Source: an uncultured Acetatifactor sp.
GTDB lineage: Bacteria; Bacillota; Clostridia; Lachnospirales; Lachnospiraceae
NCBI GenBank assembly: GCA_910584375.1
Contig: CAJUAH010000009.1
Span: 62,001 to 126,000 of the forward strand
Reading direction: 5' to 3'
DNA length: 64,000 bases
The translations under genes were made by a program, and so were the position numbers. The notes beneath the pieces were generated by a model that was not told the DNA's origin, ran no database searches, and was given only the letters and a program-made list of their open reading frames with translations. Every line of letters starts with the position of its first letter. The stretch's first letter is position 1. Below are positions 35,287 to 42,374 of this stretch, in pieces.

Positions 35287-36243
35287 TCAGACAGATTCTT
35301 GATCTTTTTGGGGATTGTTGTCTGATTGCGGAATCTTTTTGTCATAGACCGCCTTCATACGCGCAAGGAGCGTCCTCATCTCCTCCCGGATCTCCTGCGG
35401 TTCTATCAGCTCCACGCCGTCCCGAAACGCCAGCAGCCAATCCGTCATATATTCCCGATTGACAAAGCGGGTGCGAAACAGCAGTCTTCCGTCCTCCTGC
35501 TCCGCATAGCAGTGCGGGCCGTATTCTTCCACAAGTTTCCATTTATATTCCGGCTGAAACAGCGCCTTGATCTCCACTCCCCCCGTGAAAATGCTCACGT
35601 CCCGCAGGTCGGGCGCCGGACATTCCCTTGGTTCAAAAGCATGCCCGCCGCACTCGATCTCCTCCATGCGGTTCAGCTTGAACAGGCGAAAATCCTGTTT
35701 CTCCTCACACCAGCCCCAGACATACCAGCTGGACCATTTAAAGATCAGATAATAGGGTTCTATGTGCCGTCCGCTCTCCCCTCTGGGGGAATAATAGTGA
35801 AATGTCAGTTTCGTTCTGGAATCGATGGCATTTCTGACCACCTCTATCTTGGAGGAGATTGCATTTTGATACCAGGAGGACAGGTCGATCAGCACCGATT
35901 GATTTCCCGTCATAAAATCGGAGGAACCTACGGACAGTTTGTCCATAAGCTGCGCGTACCGCCTGGTTCCATTGACACTGTCCAGGCTGCGGAGTCCGGC
36001 CAGGATATCCTGCATCTCCTTGTTCGTGAGCAGAGTACGGTCCATCTTATAGCCTTCCATTATAGAGATGCCGCCCCCCTGTCCCTGGGTGGTGACAATG
36101 GGGATCCCCGCCTTACAAAGCTCCTCAATATCTCTGTTCACAGTCCGTCTGTTCACCTCAAAATATTCCGCCAGCTCCGGAGCGGTCACTTTCTCCTTTT
36201 GCAGCAGTATGGATAATATTCCAACAAGCCTGTCTATTCTCAT
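35287..36243 (-). CDS. HTH-WYL transcriptional regulator (YafY-like)
   Basis: 318 residues, AAGGAGAAAAG before the ATG. The N-terminal winged helix (V-T-A-P-E-L-A-E-Y-F-E-V-N-R-R-T-V-N-R-D-I) is followed by a WYL domain near residues 145-220 (I-E-P-Y-Y-L-I-F-K-W-S-S-W-Y-V-W-G-W) and a C-terminal extension. WYL domains bind nucleic-acid or nucleotide ligands. 143 bases separate its start from the ABC gene behind it. Confidence 0.88.
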   Translation of the reverse strand: MRIDRLVGILSILLQKEKVTAPELAEYFEVNRRTVNRDIEELCKAGIPIVTTQGQGGGISIMEGYKMDRTLLTNKEMQDILAGLRSLDSVNGTRRYAQLMDKLSVGSSDFMTGNQSVLIDLSSWYQNAISSKIEVVRNAIDSRTKLTFHYYSPRGESGRHIEPYYLIFKWSSWYVWGWCEEKQDFRLFKLNRMEEIECGGHAFEPRECPAPDLRDVSIFTGGVEIKALFQPEYKWKLVEEYGPHCYAEQEDGRLLFRTRFVNREYMTDWLLAFRDGVELIEPQEIREEMRTLLARMKAVYDKKIPQSDNNPQKDQESV

Positions 36244-36287
36244 CTTTTCTCCTTGTAGTTGACAAGTAAATTACAGCTCTTTCAGAC

Positions 36288-36293
36288 AGTATA
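36288..36293 (-). promoter_or_regulatory. Extended -10 promoter element for the WYL gene
   Basis: TATACT preceded by TGC on the minus strand; no clear -35 box. Immediately downstream is GTAATTTAC, a short palindrome that could be an operator. Confidence 0.45.
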
Positions 36294-36386
36294 GCAAACC
36301 GAACATGACTACTGTACGCCATGTTCAAAATATGCAAATGCGGATGCTGATTTATACTTAATCATGCATCCGCACCAATCATACGT

Positions 36387-38621
36387 TTATTGCTCTCCGC
36401 TGCTCATGCGCAGCTGCGCGTTTACCAGCCCATAATAAATCCCCTGCTTTTCCAGCAGCTCGTTATGGGTGCCGATCTCCGCCACGCCGTGCCTGTCGAT
36501 GACCACCAGACGGTCGGCATCCCGCAGCGTGGACAGGCGATGGGCGATGGCAAAGGTGGTTCTGCCCTTTACCAGACGGTTCAGCGCCTGTTGTATCAAA
36601 AATTCGCTCTCCGTGTCCAGCGCCGAGGTAGCCTCGTCCAGAATCAGGATTCTCGGATTGTTCAGGATCGCCCGGGCGATGGCGATACGCTGTCTCTCAC
36701 CGCCGGACAGATTGTAACCATGCTCGCCCACATAGGTGTTGTAGCCGTCCGGCGTCTTACAGATAAAGTCGTGGGCATTGGCTGCCCTGGCGGCCATGAT
36801 AACCTCTTCCAGTGTGGCGTCCTGCTTGGCAAAGCGGATATTGGCCAGTATCGTGCCGGAAAACAGAAATGTCTCCTGCAATACCACACCGATCTGAGAG
36901 TGCAGGCTTTCCATCTGCACATCCCGCAGGTCATATCCGTCCAGGGTGATGCGGCCCTGATCCACGTCATAGAGCCGCATGATCAGATTGATCAGCGTGG
37001 ATTTTCCCGTGCCGGAAGCGCCCACCAGGCCGATCATCTCCCCCGGCTTTACCTCAAAAGAGATATGCTCCAGCACAGGCTCATAGGTCTGATAGCCGAA
37101 GGACACGTCCTCAAAAGTGAATGCGCCCTCTATGGGAAACGCCTTGCTCTCCGCCTTATCCGCCAGCATGGGCTCCTCGTCCAGCACGTCGTAAATACGG
37201 TTTAAGCTGGTCAGCATCTGCATCACGGCTCTGGGCAGATGGGTCATCCAGCTTAAGGGGCCGAACAGGCAGCCGCTGTAGGTCACGAACTGTACCAGCT
37301 CTCCCACAGTCATGCTGCCGTCCAGCACCTGTATTCCGCCGAAATAGATGGCGATGTAAGTACCCACTCCCAGCAAAAAGGTCATTATAGGGAAGAAGAC
37401 AGCCCAGAATGTCTCATTCTTTTTCTGAATCTTTGCAAAAGCCTCCGTTTTCTCCGTAAATTTGGCGCTCTCTCTCGCCTCCTTGCCAAAGGATTTGACA
37501 ATGCGCATTCCGGACAGGATATCCTGCAGGTTGCTGCTCAGATCATCCGCCCGCAGCCATTGCTTATGATAGATAGTGTAAATATGGCGCCAAAATATTC
37601 GTACGAACAACAGTACCGCCACCACAAAGACCATAGACAGCAAAGTCATCTTCCAGCTGATGATCAACATCATAACCAAAGCCACTATCATTGTCACCAG
37701 CGTGGAAAACATATCGCCAAATACATCCTGCATGAATGTCCTGATCTCCCGGGTATCCCGAGACACCCGGTTCATCAGTTCGCCGGGCTTACGGTTGTTG
37801 ATAAAGGACAAAGACAGCACCTGGATCTTGTAATACAGTTTGGCACGCAGGCTCATGCTCAGAGAGGCTCCCAGCTTGACACAGAGCCAGTAGCGGTATA
37901 TCCAGCAAACCATTCCGCCCGCTGTCAGCACAAAGCTCAGGCCGATAAATATCCACAGATCCTTTGCCGTTCCCCGTCCGTTTGCAAGCGCGTTGTCTAT
38001 AAAATATCGCTGTACCGTGGGGTTAAGCATATTGATGGCGGCCAGCAGTACCAGCAGCAGGGAGATTACCACCAGGCTGCCGATAAAATCCCCGCACAGG
38101 GCCATGAACTTTTTCAGAACCTCCGATTTTCCGTCGCAGTACATGCATTTGCTGGTACCCGGCAGGGCGCGTCCACATTTTTCACAGTACTTTTCGTATT
38201 CCCGGCTCTCCACCCGGCTGACCATCTTCAGGCCTTTTTGCTCCTGCATGGCCTGCACCAGCGTCTGCGCTCCCCTGACGGCATAAGCCACCCGGATGAT
38301 ATGGCGCATGGAGAAACGGGCGATGCACTCCGGCCCTCCCTCCTTGGGGAACACGGTCACAATACCGCAGCCCACCTGGTGCTCGCACTTTATTTTCTCG
38401 CAGTCTTTCAGCAGATATTCGGAGGTCTTCTCCTCCCCCTTGAGGGTCATCAGGCGATCCTCGGTGACTACGATCCAGGTCTGATCCGCATAGCTGATGC
38501 GGGCGCTGCGCGCTCCGTTGTCAAAGTCCAGATCCACCGGGACGCAGTACCAGATCGTCTCCCCGTCCCGTAGGGACAGCGCCTGCTGCTGGGACTCCTT
38601 CAGTGTGTATAATAGTTTCAT
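36387..38621 (-). CDS. ABC exporter with N-terminal sensor-like region and zinc ribbon
   Basis: 744 residues. The first 135 residues are beta-rich (W-Y-C-V-P-V-D-L, W-I-V-V-T-E-D-R-L). C-E-K-C-G-R-A-L-P-G-T-S-K-C-M-Y-C at about 146-162 is a four-Cys zinc ribbon. Six membrane helices (about 185-460) and an ATPase follow: Walker A G-A-S-G-T-G-K-S-T, signature L-S-G-G-E-R-Q-R, Walker B I-L-I-L-D-E-A-T-S-A-L-D. AAGGAGCAAC precedes the ATG. It probably pairs with the similar exporter at 39742-42057, with the DUF1854 protein between them. Confidence 0.85.
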   Translation of the reverse strand: MKLLYTLKESQQQALSLRDGETIWYCVPVDLDFDNGARSARISYADQTWIVVTEDRLMTLKGEEKTSEYLLKDCEKIKCEHQVGCGIVTVFPKEGGPECIARFSMRHIIRVAYAVRGAQTLVQAMQEQKGLKMVSRVESREYEKYCEKCGRALPGTSKCMYCDGKSEVLKKFMALCGDFIGSLVVISLLLVLLAAINMLNPTVQRYFIDNALANGRGTAKDLWIFIGLSFVLTAGGMVCWIYRYWLCVKLGASLSMSLRAKLYYKIQVLSLSFINNRKPGELMNRVSRDTREIRTFMQDVFGDMFSTLVTMIVALVMMLIISWKMTLLSMVFVVAVLLFVRIFWRHIYTIYHKQWLRADDLSSNLQDILSGMRIVKSFGKEARESAKFTEKTEAFAKIQKKNETFWAVFFPIMTFLLGVGTYIAIYFGGIQVLDGSMTVGELVQFVTYSGCLFGPLSWMTHLPRAVMQMLTSLNRIYDVLDEEPMLADKAESKAFPIEGAFTFEDVSFGYQTYEPVLEHISFEVKPGEMIGLVGASGTGKSTLINLIMRLYDVDQGRITLDGYDLRDVQMESLHSQIGVVLQETFLFSGTILANIRFAKQDATLEEVIMAARAANAHDFICKTPDGYNTYVGEHGYNLSGGERQRIAIARAILNNPRILILDEATSALDTESEFLIQQALNRLVKGRTTFAIAHRLSTLRDADRLVVIDRHGVAEIGTHNELLEKQGIYYGLVNAQLRMSSGEQ

Positions 38622-38638
38622 GAATAGTTGCTCCTTTT

Positions 38639-39220
38639 TTAAATAAACAGATCCAGTTTTTTGCGCTCCATCACTGTCAAAGCGTACAGATCCGGCAACT
38701 CATAACGGTTGCCGTCTATATCGGTGATCTGGTAGCGGGCCTCTCCCAATGATACCACGGCGTCGCCTCCCATATGGGTGGTAAAGCGGCAGCTGCCAAA
38801 GTCTGTCTGCACATGCCAGTAGGCATAGCCGTACTCGTCCTTGACTTCCATGACCCTGCGAATCACAGGCATAAAATACCGCAGGCGCACCTGTTCCTGG
38901 ATCATGTCCTGCACATCCTTGGGCATATCCGACAGGGTACGGATCATGCCGATCTCCCTGGCCTTCTCATCCGCCTCCCGGATGGAGATGTATTCCTGAG
39001 GATTGGTCAGGGGAAATGTCAGATACACGCCCACTCTGTCGTAGGACTTCCCGTCAAATTCCAGCGCCAGAAACCCTCCGTCCGTGCGGGTGAACACTGC
39101 GTTCTCCGCCGTCAGCATCCGCATCTGTAACACTTCCTCCGATTCTTTCTTTAAAGCCTCCTCGTCAAACTCCTGTAAGTCCAATAAGTCGGGCATATTG
39201 TTCTCTCTGTTGTCTTCCAT
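38639..39220 (-). CDS. DUF1854 family protein
   Basis: 193 residues from the ATG at 39220 (GAAGGGATC upstream). R-Y-F-M-P-V-I-R-R-V-M-E-V-K-D-E-Y-G-Y-A-Y-W-H-V near residue 120 and I-T-D-I-D-G-N-R-Y-E-L-P-D near 165 are the DUF1854 hallmarks. In proteobacteria such proteins are linked to ABC exporters near cyanophycin genes; none of those genes are here. It lies 17 bases upstream of the exporter at 36387-38621, so a shared complex is likely. A long hairpin sits 66 bases before its start. Confidence 0.85.
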   Translation of the reverse strand: MEDNRENNMPDLLDLQEFDEEALKKESEEVLQMRMLTAENAVFTRTDGGFLALEFDGKSYDRVGVYLTFPLTNPQEYISIREADEKAREIGMIRTLSDMPKDVQDMIQEQVRLRYFMPVIRRVMEVKDEYGYAYWHVQTDFGSCRFTTHMGGDAVVSLGEARYQITDIDGNRYELPDLYALTVMERKKLDLFI

Positions 39221-39285
39221 ATGGTTTATGATCCCTTCTTCGTTATTCTTAATCGCAATTTTTTGTATAGTTACCTGCAAGTCAC

Positions 39286-39422
39286 GCTCTGGGCGGGGGA
39301 TTATTCCTGTACAGGGACGCTCTCGCTCGATTGAACACGTAGCAGGTGCTAAGCTCGACAGTACCTCGCTAAGCACTGACGTGTTCACACGCCCTTCCCA
39401 GGAACAATCCCCCACCCAGAGC
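39286..39422 (-). ncRNA. Long structured leader RNA or MITE-like hairpin
   Basis: Outer arms 39286-39309 and 39399-39422 match over 24 positions with two differences; both are G-U pairs when read on the minus strand. A middle stem (39332-39340 with 39379-39387) has nine perfect pairs. A third (346-354 with 368-376, offset 39000) has eight pairs around one mismatch and a 13-base loop. The element lies directly upstream of the DUF1854 gene on the same strand. No known riboswitch class is recognised. It may instead be a small repeat element; terminal inverted repeats fit both. Confidence 0.6.
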
Positions 39423-39470
39423 TGTATCCCGGCAATGTTTTACTATATATAGTTTACAATACACAAATAC

Positions 39471-39624
39471 CTTTTCAAACCTGATTTATACCTGGTTCAA
39501 ACCCGGTTCAGTCCAAACTCAATCTTAAAAAAGGCTTTTTTATTCCTGAATTAATACCGATTCAATCCTGATTCAGTCCTAGTTCAAACGCCTTTACAAA
39601 ACTGAGTTAATCCCAGTTCAATCC
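39471..39624. repeat. Eleven 11-bp direct repeats in three clusters
   Basis: Consensus TGATTCAATCC with a period of exactly 11: five units from 39471, four from 39547, two from 39603. The TTCA core is the best-kept part. Helical-turn spacing would put all copies on one DNA face, so they could be an operator array, or a decayed minisatellite. Located in the 521-base gap between the two ABC exporter genes of this group. Confidence 0.65.
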
Positions 39625-39633
39625 TTATCCCGT

Positions 39634-39711
39634 GAAGAATATCCCCCTCAAGGGGATATTCTTCGGGAGTTGGTTAGTACTTCTTAGGCGGTGTACTTTA
39701 CCGCCTTAGAA
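39634..39711. other. Two hairpins 3' of the 39742-42057 exporter gene
   Basis: First: 39634-39646 with 39652-39664, 13 perfect pairs and a five-base loop. Second: 39681-39692 with 39700-39711, 12 pairs with one mismatch. Neither has a T-run on the minus strand, so they look more like mRNA stabilisers or processing sites than terminators. Confidence 0.65.
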
Positions 39712-39741
39712 ATACTCCAATCTCCGGTACTCCAATCTCCA

Positions 39742-42057
39742 CTAGTCCAATCCACGCATCGCCAAAGCCTTGGTTTGCAGTTCGCTCAGTTTGTAGAAGG
39801 TTCCTTTTAAGGCCATCAGTTCTTCGTGGGTTCCGGATTCTGTCACTTTGCCTTCGTCCAATACGATCAGATGTGTGGCGTTGCGCAGCGTGGACAGGCG
39901 GTGAGCGATGGACAGTACGGTTCTGCCTTTTTCCAACTGCTCCAGAGATTTCTGAATCGCCAATTCTGTCTCGGTGTCTACCGCTGAGGTAGCTTCGTCC
40001 AGGATCAGGATCCTGGGATCCGCCAGGATTGCCCTGGCTATGGAAATACGCTGTTTCTCACCGCCGGACAGGGATCTGTTAGAGTGGCCCAGGATCGTAT
40101 CGTAGCCCTGGGGCATCTTGCAGATAAAGTCGTGGGCGCTGGCCTGCACCGCCGCGTGAATGATCTCCTCCCGAGTGGCGTCAGGCCGGGCGTAGGCGAT
40201 GTTCTCCGCCACCGTTCCCATGAAAATATAGGTCTCCTGAGATACCATGGCCACGTTTTTTCGCAGTTCGTTAAAGCCGTACCGTTTTACGTTTACGCCG
40301 TCCACCAGCACCTGCCCTTCCTCTGTGTCATATAAGCGGGAAATCAGGTTTACCAGCGTGGATTTCCCGGCCCCGGATCGGCCTACTATGCCCAATACCT
40401 CCCCGGCATTAACATGGAAACTCACATCTTTCAGGATCGGCTTGTTGGGTTCGTAGCCAAAGGTTACATGCTCCAGTGTGATCTCTCCCCGAAGCTGCCC
40501 GGGGCGCACGGGATCGGCGGCCTCCCTTACTTCCGGCACCGCGTCGATGATCTCAAAAAGCCTTTGAGCCGAGTTCATGGCGTTGGTATACCAGCGAATG
40601 ATCCTGGACATAAACTCCAGTGGACCCTTGAGCTGTCCCACATAGCCGCTGAAAGTGATCAACAGGCCCAGCTCCATATTAGAGCCGCTGATAATCAGCG
40701 CTCCGCCCACTGCCCATACCAGAAACGTCAGCATATCCTCCACAAATATATACAGCGCCGTAAATCTGCAGTCGTACCTGGACACATCCAGTTCCGCATC
40801 CCGCACCTTTTTATTGTTCTTGCTAAAGCGGGTCATCTCCTGCTCTTCCTGACCGAAAGCCTTGACCACTCTGGCCCCGGTGAAGTTTTCGTTCATCTGA
40901 CTGTTGAGCCTGCGGTTGGCCCGGTGGCGCTTGCCATAATAATGCCACAGCCTGGGCATCAGCAGATAGCTGATAAAAAACAGAATGGGCATCAGCACCA
41001 CGGAGGCCAGCGCCAGCACAGGGCTTAATATGAACATGATAATGCAGGTGGCGATGATTGTCCCCACATTGATAAAAAAGTATGGAATCCCGTCAATGAA
41101 AAAGCTGGAGATCTCCTCCGCATCGTCGGATACGCGGGTCATCAGTCCTCCGGTCTGTCTTCTGGTAAAGAAACTGATGGACAGCTTTCCCATGGAGGCA
41201 AATACCTGGCTCTTGAGTTTCGCCACCACCTCCGGAGCAATATGGGCCGTCAAAACGCCCTGCAATATCCCCAGACCCAGGAGCAGTAACTTGGTGCCGA
41301 TCATGACCAGCACCAAAATCCCCAGCGCCAGCACAAAACGCCCGGCGGGCAAATGTGCCCACGCAAGGAACCCTTCGTCTTTTGCCAGCACCTTGTCGTA
41401 CAGCACCGTACCGCTGAGATAGGGCCATATCAGATTCAGCCCCGCTGTGGCCAGGTAGCAGAACATCATAATTACCAGCCGAAACTTATAGGGCTTGAAA
41501 TAGGACACCACCCGCAGCAGAATGGAGCCTTTGTCCATACATTTGGGACAGACCTTGCGCTCCTGGTCGGGATAGATCATGCCGCATTTGGGGCAGCATT
41601 CCTTGCCCCGTTTCACATCCAGGTCATCCTGGGTGATCTCCTCCTCCTTTTTCATCTTCTCCAGCAGGCGGCCGATCCGCATAAAGGCCTCCATCCTGGT
41701 GTTGGAGAACTGGCACAGGTATCTGTCCACGCCGCCGATCCGTCCCATCAGGATCCCGGTGCTGACCTGACGGATCACCTCCAGCTTTTCCACCTCGGCC
41801 AGATCGTACAGCAGCACCGCCGGTTCCTCCATGCTCTTTTCCTGCTCCAGGGACCAACTGTTGTAGCCGCCCAGACGGTACTCCTGCTTTTCCCTGTAAG
41901 GATATCTGGCGACAATCAGTTTTTCCCCGGTCAACGCCACAATGGAGTCCGCGAAACGCTGTTCCTCGTCCAGATCTCCCGTGGCGGCAAATATTACATC
42001 CTTTTTGTCAACGCCATACTTTCGTATGACGTCCGTAAAACTTCCCGGTAAATTCAT
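39742..42057 (-). CDS. ABC exporter with N-terminal sensor-like region and zinc ribbon
   Basis: 771 residues from the ATG at 42057 (GAGGAAGAA upstream); an extension to 42132 runs into leader sequence. Residues 1-150 resemble the N-terminal region of the 744-residue partner. C-C-P-K-C-G-M-I-Y-P-D-Q-E-R-K-V-C-P-K-C near residue 160 is a zinc ribbon. Six membrane helices and an ATPase follow (Walker A G-R-S-G-A-G-K-S-T, L-S-G-G-E-K-Q-R, L-D-E-A-T-S-A-V-D). Preceded by a promoter, mini-ORF and terminator, which suggests inducible expression as for multidrug exporters. Substrate unknown. Confidence 0.85.
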   Translation of the reverse strand: MNLPGSFTDVIRKYGVDKKDVIFAATGDLDEEQRFADSIVALTGEKLIVARYPYREKQEYRLGGYNSWSLEQEKSMEEPAVLLYDLAEVEKLEVIRQVSTGILMGRIGGVDRYLCQFSNTRMEAFMRIGRLLEKMKKEEEITQDDLDVKRGKECCPKCGMIYPDQERKVCPKCMDKGSILLRVVSYFKPYKFRLVIMMFCYLATAGLNLIWPYLSGTVLYDKVLAKDEGFLAWAHLPAGRFVLALGILVLVMIGTKLLLLGLGILQGVLTAHIAPEVVAKLKSQVFASMGKLSISFFTRRQTGGLMTRVSDDAEEISSFFIDGIPYFFINVGTIIATCIIMFILSPVLALASVVLMPILFFISYLLMPRLWHYYGKRHRANRRLNSQMNENFTGARVVKAFGQEEQEMTRFSKNNKKVRDAELDVSRYDCRFTALYIFVEDMLTFLVWAVGGALIISGSNMELGLLITFSGYVGQLKGPLEFMSRIIRWYTNAMNSAQRLFEIIDAVPEVREAADPVRPGQLRGEITLEHVTFGYEPNKPILKDVSFHVNAGEVLGIVGRSGAGKSTLVNLISRLYDTEEGQVLVDGVNVKRYGFNELRKNVAMVSQETYIFMGTVAENIAYARPDATREEIIHAAVQASAHDFICKMPQGYDTILGHSNRSLSGGEKQRISIARAILADPRILILDEATSAVDTETELAIQKSLEQLEKGRTVLSIAHRLSTLRNATHLIVLDEGKVTESGTHEELMALKGTFYKLSELQTKALAMRGLD

Positions 42058-42130
42058 TTCTTCCTCATTTCCGCGTACCCGGACTTTCCGGGACAACGCA
42101 ATATCTCCTCTCCCTCGCGCGTTTCCAGAC

Positions 42131-42166
42131 AAAGAAAAGGCATAACCTACAAATGTATGTCATGCC
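42131..42166 (-). terminator. Intrinsic terminator in the exporter leader (candidate attenuator)
   Basis: On the minus strand GGCATGAC pairs with GTTATGCC (one G-U), with an inner TACA/TGTA stem, then TTTTCTTT. It lies 44 bases after the 28-codon ORF and 74 bases before the exporter start, so it must be bypassed for exporter expression. Confidence 0.8.
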
Positions 42167-42209
42167 CTCAGTCTATCTATATATGCGCATATGTATACGG
42201 CCGATACGT

Positions 42210-42296
42210 TCAGATCGGCAGTACCACATACCTTCGGGAGACAATACCGTTTAAACTTGTGTTGGTTCTCATTCCATTCACTAACAGCTTTAACAT
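42210..42296 (-). CDS. Possible 28-residue leader peptide
   Basis: The ORF starts MLKLLVNGMR and ends Y-V-V-L-P-I. An AAAGGAGG site lies at good spacing before its ATG. A GCCGAT/ATCGGC hairpin (42200-42219) straddles its stop codon, and a GTATGT in its last third is complementary to ACATAC in the 5' arm of the terminator. Ribosome stalling here could therefore affect terminator folding. The plan recalls BmrB, the leader peptide controlling BmrCD exporter genes in Bacillus subtilis, though no sequence relation is seen. A short secreted or modified peptide is less likely. Confidence 0.6.
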   Translation of the reverse strand: MLKLLVNGMRTNTSLNGIVSRRYVVLPI

Positions 42297-42345
42297 CTTG
42301 CTTGCCTCCTTTCTCAATTTTGACTTGGTTTACGCTACATTAAGT

Positions 42346-42374
42346 ACTATATACGCATTTCCAGCATCTGTCAA
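42346..42374 (-). promoter_or_regulatory. Strong promoter for leader ORF and exporter group
   Basis: TTGACA (42369-42374) and TATAGT (42346-42351), 17 bases apart. The -35 box overlaps the stop codon of the UvrA-like gene, so the exporter group has its own promoter directly behind that operon. Confidence 0.8.

Noticed and set aside
39286..39422. Known riboswitch or T-box
   Set aside because: No T-box sequence, specifier loop or conserved riboswitch core could be matched by eye.
39634..39664. Intrinsic terminator
   Set aside because: The 13-pair stem is perfect, but no T-run follows on either strand.
42210..42296. RiPP or bacteriocin precursor
   Set aside because: No modification enzyme or peptidase-containing exporter adjoins it, and a terminator follows at once; a leader peptide fits better.
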